From NCBI GenBank assembly GCA_934351255.1, contig CAKRJH010000010.1, forward strand, positions 30,308-94,307: DNA of 64,000 nucleotides. Direction: 5' to 3'. Below are positions 38,701 through 47,803 of this stretch, one piece after another (positions within the stretch are counted from its first letter, which is position 1; each line of letters opens with the position of its first letter). The notes beneath the pieces were generated by a model. The model had not been told where the DNA came from. It saw only the letters and a program-made list of their open reading frames with translations, and did no database searches. The translations under genes and the position numbers were made by a program. Source of the DNA: an uncultured Lachnospiraceae bacterium (GTDB lineage Bacteria > Bacillota > Clostridia > Lachnospirales > Lachnospiraceae).

Positions 38701-40319
38701 AAGCGCATTATTACTGCCCGCAGTGTCATTATTATGATTTTGATTCGGAGGAAGTCAAAGCGTACTCCGGTTCGTCCGCCTGTGATATGCCGGACAAGAA
38801 ATGTCCGAAATGTGGTCATGAATTGTGCAAGGATGGTCATGATATTCCGTTTGAGACATTCCTGGGATTCAAGGGAAACAAGGAGCCTGATATTGATCTG
38901 AATTTCTCCAGTGAGTATCAGTCCAATGCCCATGATTACACCGAGGTCATCTTTGGAGCTGGCCAGACCTTCCGTGCGGGAACCGTAGGAACGCTTGCAG
39001 AGAAGACCGCATATGGATATGTCTACAAATATTATCAGGAGAGGGAGATCACTAAACGCAGCGCGGAGATTGAGCGTATCGCACAGGGATGTACCGGTGT
39101 GCGGCGTTCTACCGGCCAGCATCCGGGAGGGATTGTCGTACTTCCGATCGGCGAGGAGATCTACACCTTTACGCCGGTGCAGCATCCGGCCAATGATATG
39201 ACGACACGAACCGTGACGACCCATTTCGATTACCATAAGATTGATGCCAATCTGTTAAAACTGGATATTCTGGGGCATCAGGATCCTACCATGATCCGTG
39301 AGCTCGAGGATCTGACCCGTGTGGATGCGGCACAGATCCGCATGGATGACCAGGAGGTTCTCTCACTGTTTGAGAGTCCAAAGGCACTTGGTATCTCGCC
39401 GGAGGATATTGGCGGCTGTAAGATGGGCAGTCTGGGATTGCCTGAACTTGGCACGCACTTCGTTATGAACATGCTGGAGAAGACCAAACCCAAATCATTT
39501 TCGGATCTGGTGCGTATCTCCGGACTTTCCCACGGGACCAATGTATGGCAGGACAATGCGGAATATTTCATTGCAAGAGGAGACTGTACGTTGTCCACGG
39601 CAATCTGTACGCGAGACGATATTATGACGTATCTGATCCGTATGGGCGTTGAAAATGAGCGTTCCTTCAAGATCATGGAGAGTGTCCGTAAGGGAAAAGG
39701 ACTGGATGACAGCATGATCGAGGACATGAAAGCCCAGGATGTGCCGGACTGGTATATTGAATCCTGCCAGAGGATCAAGTATATGTTCCCGAAAGCGCAT
39801 GCTGCGGCCTATATTATGATGGCCATGCGTGTGGCCTGGTTTAAGGTTCACCGGCCGCTGGCATATTATTCGGCATATTTCAGTATCCGTGCCACCTCAT
39901 TCAACTATGAGCTGATGTGCCTGGGCAAGGAGCGGCTGGAGCATTACATGTCGGAGATCCAGCACAAGGATCATCCATCTGACAAGGAGAAGTCCACACT
40001 CGAAGACATGAAGATTGTGCAGGAGATGTATGCGCGAGGGTTTGAGTTTGTCAAGATTGACATTTACCGTGCCAAGGCGACCCGTTTTCAGATCGTGGAC
40101 GGTAAGCTGATGCCTTCCTTTGCGACCATTGACGGACTGGGCGGCAAGGCGGCGGAGATGATCGAGGCCGAGGCCAGAAATGGAAAGTTTCTGTCCTGGG
40201 ATGACTTTAAGAACCGATGCAAGGTCAGTGCCGGAACAGTAGAAAATATGGGAGATCTGGGACTGCTTGGCGATATGCCCAGAGAGAATCAGATGTCGTT
40301 GCTGGACTTTATGGTGTGA
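35787..40319 (+). CDS. polC: DNA polymerase III alpha subunit, PolC type
   Basis: Replicative polymerase of low-GC Gram-positives. The 1510 residues run as follows: an N-terminal domain (about 1-170); a Pro/Ala/Lys linker (about 190-260); an OB domain near 285-385; a split PHP domain starting at HAHTQMSEMDS near 399; an inserted DnaQ-like 3'-5' exonuclease (FDLETTGF near 487 to about 655); then the polymerase core with zinc cysteines (CPQC, CPKCGHELC near 970-1015) and PDIDLNFSSEYQ near 1033. The start is TTG at 35787, with AAAGGTGA upstream. It begins 4 nt after ispG. Confidence 0.97.
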   Translation: MQKTLLETFVGLKLTDRQKKMFEEVQVEFLRVYKHNRQIQVGLVSNHLISYREIKLLKYQLELVLGSTGFDVEIKERYVLSEQYTPAIVWQEYKQSVLERLKDHKMIDFNILYHGQITMEGNTLTIVCEDDRMYRARQQQLIQRLEQMFQELVDMQIHVEMEYIPAKPVEYTEEYEVVSLPGAGYKTIPEPAQVGEEAPWEETPVQESAAGQKKATKPAAAVAAAETASGGKASQRTAAKQSSGRKSGQKENTFSGKWDGSRKKGRRGGYGAIDEECFYGRNVEGEVISLCDLEGEGMDIVFEGQIISVEEKETRSGKILLTFNVTDFTDTIGCKLFLEKEQWDELGQYIAKKKFVKVKGVPNYDNYTHETTVSSIKGIKPGHDTRVFRMDNYEGKKRVELHAHTQMSEMDSVMSVESYVKTALKWGHEAIAITDHGVVQSFPDAEHALGKGDHLKIIYGVEAYLVDDLVDIVRDSKGQNFSGSFVVFDLETTGFGARSSEIIEIGAVKVVDHVITDRFSTFVNPGRPIPYHIESLTGINDNMVKDAPAITEILPKFLEFCEGCVMVAHNAGFDMGFIKQKARDQGIQIDFTVIDTVAMSRALLPHLGNFKLDRVAKELGVVLDNHHRAVDDANCTAEIFLRLVDRLEAQDIHSFEQLNEFGRPTDEMIRKMPSHHAIILAKNEIGRVNLYRLVSESHLRFFQRRPKLPKSLYLQYSEGLLMGSACEAGELYQAILEEKPDEEIDRLVKFYDYLEIQPLGNDAFMIRDDNHYPQIQDENDLMDINRKIVELGEAYHKPVVATCDVHFLNPEDEIYRRIIMAGKGFADADQQPPLYYRTTAEMLSEFQYLGAKKAEEVVITNTNFIADLIDEISPVSPRKCPPEIENSDQDLRDICYNRAHEVYGPDLPEVVTERLERELNSIISNGYAVMYIIAQKLVWKSNEDGYLVGSRGSVGSSFVATMAGISEINPLQAHYYCPQCHYYDFDSEEVKAYSGSSACDMPDKKCPKCGHELCKDGHDIPFETFLGFKGNKEPDIDLNFSSEYQSNAHDYTEVIFGAGQTFRAGTVGTLAEKTAYGYVYKYYQEREITKRSAEIERIAQGCTGVRRSTGQHPGGIVVLPIGEEIYTFTPVQHPANDMTTRTVTTHFDYHKIDANLLKLDILGHQDPTMIRELEDLTRVDAAQIRMDDQEVLSLFESPKALGISPEDIGGCKMGSLGLPELGTHFVMNMLEKTKPKSFSDLVRISGLSHGTNVWQDNAEYFIARGDCTLSTAICTRDDIMTYLIRMGVENERSFKIMESVRKGKGLDDSMIEDMKAQDVPDWYIESCQRIKYMFPKAHAAAYIMMAMRVAWFKVHRPLAYYSAYFSIRATSFNYELMCLGKERLEHYMSEIQHKDHPSDKEKSTLEDMKIVQEMYARGFEFVKIDIYRAKATRFQIVDGKLMPSFATIDGLGGKAAEMIEAEARNGKFLSWDDFKNRCKVSAGTVENMGDLGLLGDMPRENQMSLLDFMV

Positions 40320-40396
40320 TGTCAAATATGACAGGGAAATGATCCAGAATGATATCGAATACAAAAATGAAATGGTGCCGGATGGTACCGATATAC

Positions 40397-40431
40397 AAAA
40401 ATGGCTGCTGGATTTTCCGGCAGCCATTTTT
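40397..40431. terminator. terminator after polC
   Basis: AAATGGCTGCTGG and CCGGCAGCCATTT form a stem followed by TT and preceded by an A run, so it can work for polC and for the convergent ppk gene. Confidence 0.8.
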
Positions 40432-40493
40432 AATCGTTGTATATTCTGTTATAAGTGGTTTGATATTCTGCTTAACGGGTCTGACATTCTGTC

Positions 40494-42632
40494 TTAACGC
40501 TGTAATCCGGCGTCCTCTGCGGTCAGTGGATCGAAGGTGCGCTTTTCAGATCTGGCCTTTTTGCGCGCCTCGGTGCGTGCGATGGCCTCTTTGCAGAAAT
40601 ATTCCTGCGCACATAGTCCAGGAACTCCGCGGTGGGAAGGTTTGAGATAGTTTCCGTCCGGCTGCATGATATGAGCTTTTTCATTGTCTGCAAGCTGGAT
40701 ATCCAGTATGTGGATGACTTCCTTTTTCAGGTCAGGATCTTCCACCGGGAAGAGGATCTCTACACGTCGGTCCAGGTTTCTGGGCATCCAGTCTGCGCTG
40801 GCCATATAGGCTTCCTCGCTGCCGCCGTTGCAGAAGTGGAAGATGCGGGCATGCTCCAGAAAATCTCCGACAATGGAACGAACCTGTATGTTCTCGCTGA
40901 CTCCCGGAATACCGGTCTTCAGACAGCAGATACCGCGCACGACCAGATTGATCTCTACACCGGCACAGCTTGCTTCATACAGGGCTGCGATGATACCGGT
41001 GTCGCAAAGGGAATTGACCTTGGCATGGATAAATGCCTTGCGTCCATCTTTGGCGTAGCGGATCTCGCGCTGGATCAGTTCATAGAAGCGGTCGCGCAGC
41101 CAGAGAGGAGCGATGGCAAGCTTGTTCCATCCCTCGGGCTCGGAGTATCCGGAGAGCATATTGAAGACTGCTGTGGCATCCTCGCCGATCGCCTTTTTGC
41201 AGGTGAGAAGTCCGGTATCCGTATACAATTTGGCAGTGCTGTCGTTGTAGTTACCGGTGGCAAGATGGACATAGCGGCGGATGCCGTCTTCCTCGCGGCG
41301 TACCACCAGAGTGATCTTGCTGTGTGTCTTGAGACCGACCAGACCGTAGATAACATGACAGCCAGCCTGCTCCAGCTTGCGGGCCCAGATAATGTTGTTT
41401 TCCTCATCAAAACGTGCTTTCAGCTCGACAAGCACCGTCACCTGTTTGCCGTTCTCGGCGGCAGCTGCCAGGGAGGCAATGATCGGAGAGTGGGAGCTGA
41501 CGCGGTACAATGTCTGCTTGATCGCCAGTACATCCGGATCTTTGGCTGCCTGACGCACAAAATCTACGACCGGATCAAAGGTCTCATATGGATGATGCAG
41601 CAAAATGTCATGCTGTTTGATCTGGTCAAACAGATGATCGTCGCCATCCAGCCAGTGTGCCGGCTGCGGTGTGTATTCCTTGCCCTTCAGTTCCGGATAT
41701 CCCTGCAGACCGGACAGTCCGAACAGGAACGTCAGATCCAGAGGCCCCGGAATCTTGAAGATATCTACCTCATGGATCCCCAGTTCCTTCTTGAGGATCT
41801 TGAGAAGGTCTTTGTCAATGCCGTGCTCGACTTCCAGACGGATCGCCTCACCCCATTGTCTGCGCTTCAACTGTTTCTCAATCTCCATCAGAAGATCGGC
41901 TGCCTCATCCTCCTCGATGGAGAGGTCGGCATTACGCATGACACGGTATGGATAGGCACACAGTACCTCGTAATTCATAAACAGCCGGTGTATGTTTCTC
42001 TCAATGATCTGTTCTAACAGGATAAAGCAGTGTCCGTCTCCTGTGGTGGAGGGAATCTCGATGTAACGCGGCAGGACGGAAGGAACCTGCACTGTGGCAA
42101 ACATGGCATCCTCGTCGTCCCGCGAGATCAGGGCACCGATGTTGAGCGATTTGTTGCGGATCAATGGGAATGGACGGGAGGAGTCTACCGCCATCGGGGT
42201 CAGTACCGGATAAATATTGGTCTGAAAATAATTGTCCACAAATTGCTGCTGTTGTACAGTCAGATCTTCATGTTGTAAGAAGACATGGATATCGTGACGT
42301 GCGAGAGCAGGGATCAGATTGTTGTTGTAGGTTTGATACTGGCTTTTTACAAACTGATGGGCTTCCGTGTTGATGGCTTCGAGCTGTTCTGATGCCGTCA
42401 TGCCGGACAGATCTTTTTTCTGGTAGCCTGCGTGTACCATATCCTTGAGTGATGCGACGCGCACCATGAAGAACTCATCCAGGTTTGAGGATGTGATCGC
42501 GAGGAATTTCAGGCGATCCAGCAGAGGAATGGACTTGTCCTGGGCTTCCTGCAGGATGCGAAGATTAAATTTGAGCCAGCTAAGCTCGCGGTTATAAAAA
42601 TATTCCGGTTTCTTAAATTTTGATTTGCTCAT
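40494..42632 (-). CDS. ppk: polyphosphate kinase 1
   Basis: Reversibly makes polyphosphate from ATP. The 712 residues begin with the helical N domain (FYNRELSWLKFNLRIL near 12). The catalytic histidine is probably that in YVHLATGNYND near 448-458. The second phospholipase-D-like domain follows (AFIHAKVNSL near 530). The neighbouring ppx gene (same strand, 16 nt upstream) makes a synthesis/breakdown pair. Confidence 0.95.
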   Translation of the reverse strand: MSKSKFKKPEYFYNRELSWLKFNLRILQEAQDKSIPLLDRLKFLAITSSNLDEFFMVRVASLKDMVHAGYQKKDLSGMTASEQLEAINTEAHQFVKSQYQTYNNNLIPALARHDIHVFLQHEDLTVQQQQFVDNYFQTNIYPVLTPMAVDSSRPFPLIRNKSLNIGALISRDDEDAMFATVQVPSVLPRYIEIPSTTGDGHCFILLEQIIERNIHRLFMNYEVLCAYPYRVMRNADLSIEEDEAADLLMEIEKQLKRRQWGEAIRLEVEHGIDKDLLKILKKELGIHEVDIFKIPGPLDLTFLFGLSGLQGYPELKGKEYTPQPAHWLDGDDHLFDQIKQHDILLHHPYETFDPVVDFVRQAAKDPDVLAIKQTLYRVSSHSPIIASLAAAAENGKQVTVLVELKARFDEENNIIWARKLEQAGCHVIYGLVGLKTHSKITLVVRREEDGIRRYVHLATGNYNDSTAKLYTDTGLLTCKKAIGEDATAVFNMLSGYSEPEGWNKLAIAPLWLRDRFYELIQREIRYAKDGRKAFIHAKVNSLCDTGIIAALYEASCAGVEINLVVRGICCLKTGIPGVSENIQVRSIVGDFLEHARIFHFCNGGSEEAYMASADWMPRNLDRRVEILFPVEDPDLKKEVIHILDIQLADNEKAHIMQPDGNYLKPSHRGVPGLCAQEYFCKEAIARTEARKKARSEKRTFDPLTAEDAGLQR

Positions 42633-42648
42633 GGGATGTCCTTTCTGT

Positions 42649-44223
42649 TTACTGTAATGATCGTCTCTGTTTCAAGATCGGCTGGATGCCGAACAGCTCC
42701 GCAAAGAAGGAAGCGTGCAGGTCGAAAATACCCTGTTCCAGCGTAATCTCATAGAGGGTGTGGCCGGTGATCGTAAGCTGGCCTCCCCGCAGTGAGGTGG
42801 TGACGGTCTTAAATTTCTGCTTGTGGCTGCGGTCCATGGCGTCGGCAAGACGAAGGATCGCATTGAGTTTGGCGATCTTTAAATATTCCTCTGCGGAAAA
42901 CGGTTCCTGGAGCTGCTCATACTGTGGAAACTGTCCGTGTAGATAACGTACTACAGAGGCCACGATCATGCGCTGACGGTGGGAGATTCCGATCAATTCT
43001 GTTGACATAACAATATTGTAGGAATTCTCACAGACATCGTTGAGGTTGATGTAATTGCCGGTGTTGTGCAGGATCGCGGAGAGCTGCAGCAAAAGACGGT
43101 CATCCTGTGTGAGATTGTGCATACGCCGGATCGTGTCAAAGATCTTGAGTGCGATCTCCTCGACATTCCTGGAATGGGCATCGCGGCATTCATATCTGGC
43201 GGCGAGAGAGCGCGCGGTCAGTACAATGTCATTCTGGAAACTGTGTGCCGGTTTCATCTTCAGTTTCCTTTCGGCATAATCTGCCGCCATGCCCGCACAT
43301 AGCGTAATGCCGGAAAGCCACATTTTTTCGGCCCCGGTCTCCTCGAAGATATTGTGGTAGATCATGGCAGTCGGAAGCAGAAGAGATGCCTTTTCGTAGG
43401 TGGTATTCAGTTCCTTGGCAAGCTCCTCCGGATTGGAGGAGGCAATGGCCTGATAGAACTCCTCGTACTCGCTGCGGCTGACCGAATCTTTTTTCTTTCC
43501 TTTGCTGTCAGTAGGCTGCAGGTGTCCCAGATTATGGACACTCAGATATTTCATGAACGCCTCGAGCTGATTGCCGATCGCAATGATATTTTTGACCTTG
43601 TATTTGCTCAGATACAGATCCGTAAAGGTATGAAGATCATTGGATATAAATTCGTAGACCAGGTTCCGATAATTGTCCGTCTTGTCCTGCAGCGCCTGCA
43701 GAGTCTCCTGGATACGAAGGGATCCCAGCTTGATGTTCTGGGTCGTGACCAGTGCGTCCTTATCAAACAGCGATAGCTGCATGCTTCCACCGCCCACGTC
43801 CACCAGAAGAGTTCCCTTCTGGATCAGTCGGTGGAAGGTGTTTTCCTGCAGGGCAATGGCCTTGTAGCACAGATAACGCTGCTCGGAATTGCTCAGGATC
43901 TGGATATGAAATCCGGTGCGCTGCCGGATCTGATCGAGGACGATATAATTGTTGTCAGCTTCACGCAGAGCGCTTGTGGTGACGATCATGTAGTCTGCCA
44001 CATCATATTCTTTCATTTTCTGCTTGAAGCCGTTGAGTATATTGACTAACTTATCAATCGTGTGGTAGCTGATATGCTGGGTGGAAAATGTCTCAAACCC
44101 CAGTCTGGCGGTATGGTGGATATAATCCAGTTCATGGATGCCAAATTTTTTGGAGAGCTCATAGATGCGAAGGGAAGTCTGGTGTGATCCCACATCGATG
44201 GCTGCAAAGGTCGTAACTGCCAT
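42649..44223 (-). CDS. ppx: exopolyphosphatase, Ppx/GppA family
   Basis: Degrades polyphosphate, or guanosine pentaphosphate. The ATG at 44223 is behind GGAGGAAATT and gives 524 residues. The actin-like N half has AIDVGSHQTSLRI near 8 and LLVDVGGGSMQL near 137. The C half is an HD-type domain (AILHNTGNYINL near 383, with HN where HD is usual). It is co-transcribed with ppk. Confidence 0.92.
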   Translation of the reverse strand: MAVTTFAAIDVGSHQTSLRIYELSKKFGIHELDYIHHTARLGFETFSTQHISYHTIDKLVNILNGFKQKMKEYDVADYMIVTTSALREADNNYIVLDQIRQRTGFHIQILSNSEQRYLCYKAIALQENTFHRLIQKGTLLVDVGGGSMQLSLFDKDALVTTQNIKLGSLRIQETLQALQDKTDNYRNLVYEFISNDLHTFTDLYLSKYKVKNIIAIGNQLEAFMKYLSVHNLGHLQPTDSKGKKKDSVSRSEYEEFYQAIASSNPEELAKELNTTYEKASLLLPTAMIYHNIFEETGAEKMWLSGITLCAGMAADYAERKLKMKPAHSFQNDIVLTARSLAARYECRDAHSRNVEEIALKIFDTIRRMHNLTQDDRLLLQLSAILHNTGNYINLNDVCENSYNIVMSTELIGISHRQRMIVASVVRYLHGQFPQYEQLQEPFSAEEYLKIAKLNAILRLADAMDRSHKQKFKTVTTSLRGGQLTITGHTLYEITLEQGIFDLHASFFAELFGIQPILKQRRSLQ

Positions 44224-44342
44224 AATTTCCTCCGTTTCAATTAAAATTTCCCACAAGGGGAAAAGTTGTACATGATTATTCTACGCCTTTTTCGGTAAAA
44301 TAACTAGCGAATTGCTATATTTTTACGCAATTTTACGGATAA

Positions 44343-44373
44343 TTTACATTTGATCTGTAAAGTGTGGTAGAAT
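44343..44373 (+). promoter_or_regulatory. queA promoter, extended -10
   Basis: TTTACA (44343-44348), a 19-bp spacer and TGGTAGAAT, an extended -10 ending at 44373. Confidence 0.45.
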
Positions 44374-44421
44374 AAGCGGTATGATTATTGGAAAAAGATG
44401 ATACAGAGGAGGACAGATTCC

Positions 44422-45447
44422 ATGAAGACTGCAGATTTTTATTATGATCTGCCTCAGGAGCTGATCGCACAGGATCCGCTGGAGGACCGTGCGTCATCCA
44501 GACTGATGGTACTTGATAAGGAAACCGGAGAACGGACACATACAGATTTTCATCATATCGTGGACTATCTCAGACCGGGAGACTGTCTGGTGATCAATGA
44601 CACCAAGGTGATCCCGGCCAGACTGATCGGGCAGAGAGAGGGAACCGGCGGAAAGGTCGAGGTGCTTTTGCTCAAACGACATGAGGACAATGTCTGGGAG
44701 ACCTTGGTCAAGCCCGGCAGGAAGGCAAGACCTGGGATGAAGATCATATTTGGAGATGGTCTTCTGACGGCGACTGTGCTTGAGGTCATTGAGGAAGGAA
44801 ACCGTCTGATCCGGTTTGAGTACGAGGGGATCTTTGAGGAAATTCTGGACCGGCTGGGGCAGATGCCTCTGCCTCCATATATTACACATCAGCTTAAGGA
44901 TAAGAACCGTTACCAGACTGTATATGCCAAATATGAGGGATCGGCGGCGGCACCGACGGCGGGACTGCATTTTACCCCGGAGCTTTTGCAGCAGATCCAG
45001 GATATGGGCGTATCGATCGCACGCGTGACTCTGCACGTAGGTCTTGGAACCTTCCGTCCGGTGAAGGTCGAGGATGTCACCAGGCATGTGATGCATACGG
45101 AGGAAATTCACGTCACCGAGGAGGCAGCCGAGCGGATCAATGCCACAAAGGCAGCCGGCGGCCGCGTGATCTGCGTGGGAACGACCAGCTGCCGCACCAT
45201 TGAGTCAGCTGCGGACGAGCATGGCATCGTACATGCCATGCAGGGAGATACCGGAATCTTTATCTATCCGGGATATTCCTTCAAGGTATTGGACGGACTG
45301 ATCACAAACTTCCACCTGCCGGAGTCAACCCTGCTGATGCTGGTTTCGGCTCTGGCAGGCAAGGACCATATCATGGCAGCCTATGAGGAGGCTGTGCGTG
45401 AGAAATACCGCTTTTTCTCCTTTGGAGATGCCATGTTTATCTGTTGA
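44422..45447 (+). CDS. queA: S-adenosylmethionine:tRNA ribosyltransferase-isomerase
   Basis: Makes epoxyqueuosine in tRNA. The ATG at 44422, behind GAGGAGGA, gives 341 residues and the standard start [23 protein letters not shown] lies near 55, [13 protein letters not shown] near 176 and [10 protein letters not shown] near 294. No other queuosine gene is in the window. It ends 8 nt from the convergent split gene. Confidence 0.95.
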   Translation: MKTADFYYDLPQELIAQDPLEDRASSRLMVLDKETGERTHTDFHHIVDYLRPGDCLVINDTKVIPARLIGQREGTGGKVEVLLLKRHEDNVWETLVKPGRKARPGMKIIFGDGLLTATVLEVIEEGNRLIRFEYEGIFEEILDRLGQMPLPPYITHQLKDKNRYQTVYAKYEGSAAAPTAGLHFTPELLQQIQDMGVSIARVTLHVGLGTFRPVKVEDVTRHVMHTEEIHVTEEAAERINATKAAGGRVICVGTTSCRTIESAADEHGIVHAMQGDTGIFIYPGYSFKVLDGLITNFHLPESTLLMLVSALAGKDHIMAAYEEAVREKYRFFSFGDAMFIC

Positions 45448-45455
45448 CAGGCTGG

Positions 45456-46220
45456 TCAGGGAACGAGCTTGCTGACCCCGACATAGACCTCGCTGATCTT
45501 GTACCAGGTGGAAAAATCAGTCTCACCGGTCTGTGGAAGGTGGAAGACCTGCTGGAAGACTTTCACGCTGTCGGCGGTTGCCTGACCGTAGATGCCATCC
45601 TCGGCTACCTTTGGGATCAGAGGATAGCCGTTGGAGATGCCGTTGAGCTGTTCCTGAAGCTGGAGGACCTTTGGTCCGGAGGAGCCGATCACCAGATCAT
45701 AGCCGGGCCAGGAGGCTGGGACGCCGGAGATCTCCTCTGCCTGGGACAGATAGATGTCTTCGCCGTAAAAGGTTCGCAGGATTTCCAGTGCGGACAAGCC
45801 GCGGTCGCCCAGTGTCTTGGATTCCCACTGACGCATCCAGGTCGGGCAGGATACCTTCTTGCCATCGCAGTACTGCGTAAACAGAGGCTGTTTGATCTGA
45901 GGGCGTGAGATATAGTTTGCAAAAACATGGTCGACGGCCCGTGAGATGCTCTCGAAGATATTGCGGCCCGGGATCCATTTCTGGTCGAAGGCGGTGGAAC
46001 TGGTGATCGTAAAGTCATAACCCTTGTTGCGATACCATTCTGTGTAGACGCGGTTCAGGGTGATGGATTGGATAGCCAGGATGTTAGCGATCAGAGTCTC
46101 CTGGGGCCAGGTAGCGTAGATCTCGCTGGAAGCTACGTTTTTGATGTAGTCTTTGTATTTGACATAATAGTTTTTCGCTTTGGAGTCGGACGGAGGACCG
46201 TCGTGGACGATGATGTATTC
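45456..46220 (-). CDS. split SpoIID-like gene, C-terminal part
   Basis: About 254 residues that lack their proper start. They begin EYIIVHDGPP and continue with a SpoIID/LytB-like stretch, NVASSEIYATWPQETLIANI, followed by TLNRVYTEWY. This pattern is seen in enzymes that cleave denuded peptidoglycan glycans. The last 80 residues form a peptidoglycan-binding repeat (IGSSGPKVLQLQEQL, DGIYGQATADSVKVFQ). Upstream the frame runs into repeat DNA with no start of its own. The missing N-terminal half is at 51944-51456. Joining at GGGG gives ATC CCC GAA TAC in frame. Confidence 0.85.
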   Translation of the reverse strand, partial: EYIIVHDGPPSDSKAKNYYVKYKDYIKNVASSEIYATWPQETLIANILAIQSITLNRVYTEWYRNKGYDFTITSSTAFDQKWIPGRNIFESISRAVDHVFANYISRPQIKQPLFTQYCDGKKVSCPTWMRQWESKTLGDRGLSALEILRTFYGEDIYLSQAEEISGVPASWPGYDLVIGSSGPKVLQLQEQLNGISNGYPLIPKVAEDGIYGQATADSVKVFQQVFHLPQTGETDFSTWYKISEVYVGVSKLVP

Positions 46221-46242
46221 GGGGGCTGCTGTGCGAATTATC
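46221..46242 (+). other. left attachment site (attL-like)
   Basis: GGGG at 46221-46224 adjoins the outer gene DNA. The inner arm CTGCTGTGCGAATTATC (46226-46242) is an imperfect inverted copy, 13 of 17 matching, of the inner arm at the right end (51438-51454). Confidence 0.65.
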
Positions 46243-46452
46243 AAAAAATTCTTACGAATTTTTTGATATTGGAAATTTGCTTCGCAAATTTCGGGTTGAA
46301 ATATCAAATGAATTTTTATTGGCATTGGAAATTTGCTTCGCAAATTTCGTTTGTGAGATATAAGAATTTTTTGACATTGGAAATTTGCTTCGCAAATTTC
46401 GGTGGTGATATATAAGAATTTTTTGACGTTGGAAATTTGCTTCGCAAATTTC
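46242..46452. repeat. array of four 21-bp palindromes in about 52-bp units, preceded by a hairpin
   Basis: A perfect palindrome, GAAATTTGC-TTC-GCAAATTTC, occurs at 46272-46292, 46328-46348, 46380-46400 and 46432-46452. The intervals are 56, 52 and 52 bp and the sequence between them is also similar (ATAAGAATTTTTTGAC). CAAAAAATTC/GAATTTTTTG at 46242-46265 makes another hairpin at the left end. A decayed fifth unit follows near 46487. The array fills the gap between the left end and the first cargo gene and holds no supported gene. Confidence 0.85.
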
Positions 46453-46507
46453 AGATGAAGTATATTTTGAAGTATCCTTGATGTTGGAAATTTGATGTTG
46501 GAAAGGC

Positions 46508-47803
46508 ATGGTGAGTGACATGCGCAGTGTTATGAATTCTCAGATCCAGTGGGAGAGGTTAGACAATACGGCGAATTTGTTCCCGGTCATTGCGACCGCG
46601 AAGATGCCCAATGTCTACCGGCTCTCGGTGGAATTGTGGGAGGAGGTCGAGGCGACCTGTCTGCAAAAGGCGTTGTCGCAGATTCTTCCCAAGTTTGGTT
46701 ATATGAATGTCTGCATGAGGACCGGCGTGTTCTGGTACTATTTTGAGACCAATTCCAGAAAGTCGCCGCGCGTGTTTCTGGAGCAGGAGTTTCCATGCCG
46801 CTTTATGGAGCCCAAGGAGAACAGGGATTACCTGTTTCGAGTGTCCTATTATCATCGACGGATCAGTCTCGAGGTGTTTCATGTTCTGGCAGACGGTATG
46901 GGAGGCGTGAATTTTCTGAGAGAGCTGACCTATGCCTATCTGCGCGAGAGGCACAGTGAACTGGCCGGTCTTCCTTCCAGGCTTAGTTCCCAGACGTCCT
47001 TAAACAGTGAGGACAGTTATCTGAGCAGTTACCGCAAGGCCCAGAAGAAGGGATATGTGCAGCAGAGAGCCTATCATATGACCGGGGAGAAACTCGGGCA
47101 GGGTGGATTTGGTGTGATCCACGGCTATGTCTCCGTGGCGGCATTGAAAGAAATCTGTCATGCCCATGGCTGGAGCATCAATGAATATATGGCCGGAATC
47201 TATGTTTACAGCATCTACCGCGCCTGCCTGCATGGGAGCAGTTCAAGGGTGCCGATCGAGCTGTGCGTACCGGTGAATCTGCGTCCGTACTTCGGATCCC
47301 AGACGGTCCGGAATTTTTTTGTGATGATCAGCGCCGGATTTAAGCCGCAGGAACAGGAGTATACCAGGGAGGAGGTTATCCGGACGATCGCGGAGGGGCT
47401 TCGCAGCCAGATGACCAAGGAGTCTCTGGAAAAGATGTTTTCTTACAATGTATCGAATCAGAAAAACATCATGCTGCGGGCTGTTCCGCTGACATTGAAA
47501 AAACCGGTGATCCAGGCGGTCTATCAGGGAAGTGCCAAGTCAACAACCACGACGATGACCAACATCGGGCAAATCCGGATCCAGGAGGAGTATCAGCCGT
47601 ATATCAGGCATTTTCACTGTATGCTGTCCATGTCAACCGGGCAGAATCTGAAATTATCACTTTGCTCCTATCAGGACACGCTGACCATGACATTCAGTTC
47701 GGTATTGAAAAGTACTTCCGTACAGAAACAGTTCTTCCGGGAACTGGCTGCAGATGGACTGGACGTAGAGATTGAGAGTAATGGAGTATACCATGAGATG
47801 TAG
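46508..47803 (+). CDS. condensation-domain-like acyltransferase
   Basis: A 431-residue cytoplasmic protein of the CoA-dependent acyltransferase / condensation superfamily. The active-site pattern is H125-VLA-D129-G within FHVLADGMGG, matching HxxxDG. PVNLRPYFGSQTVRNFF near 257 is the usual second motif. Relatives are often annotated as alcohol acetyltransferases. The substrate is not known. It overlaps the DUF6320 gene by 11 nt and forms one operon with it and the hydrolase. Confidence 0.78.
   Translation: MVSDMRSVMNSQIQWERLDNTANLFPVIATAKMPNVYRLSVELWEEVEATCLQKALSQILPKFGYMNVCMRTGVFWYYFETNSRKSPRVFLEQEFPCRFMEPKENRDYLFRVSYYHRRISLEVFHVLADGMGGVNFLRELTYAYLRERHSELAGLPSRLSSQTSLNSEDSYLSSYRKAQKKGYVQQRAYHMTGEKLGQGGFGVIHGYVSVAALKEICHAHGWSINEYMAGIYVYSIYRACLHGSSSRVPIELCVPVNLRPYFGSQTVRNFFVMISAGFKPQEQEYTREEVIRTIAEGLRSQMTKESLEKMFSYNVSNQKNIMLRAVPLTLKKPVIQAVYQGSAKSTTTTMTNIGQIRIQEEYQPYIRHFHCMLSMSTGQNLKLSLCSYQDTLTMTFSSVLKSTSVQKQFFRELAADGLDVEIESNGVYHEM

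Noticed and set aside
36513..39236. 907-codon minus-strand frame
   Set aside because: Antisense to polC, whose protein is clearly conserved. The frame is open because of the codon bias of polC, and its protein resembles no family.
40632..42017. 461-codon plus-strand frame
   Set aside because: Antisense to ppk, with no ribosome binding site and no recognisable domain.
46221..46343. In-frame N-terminal extension of the 45456-46220 gene from an ATG at 46343
   Set aside because: The extension is encoded by the palindromic repeats (peptides such as EICEANF recur) and has no ribosome binding site. The true N-terminal half lies at 51944-51456.
46242..46452. CRISPR array
   Set aside because: The repeats are regularly spaced, but the sequence between them is nearly the same in every unit, each repeat is a full palindrome, and no cas gene is present.
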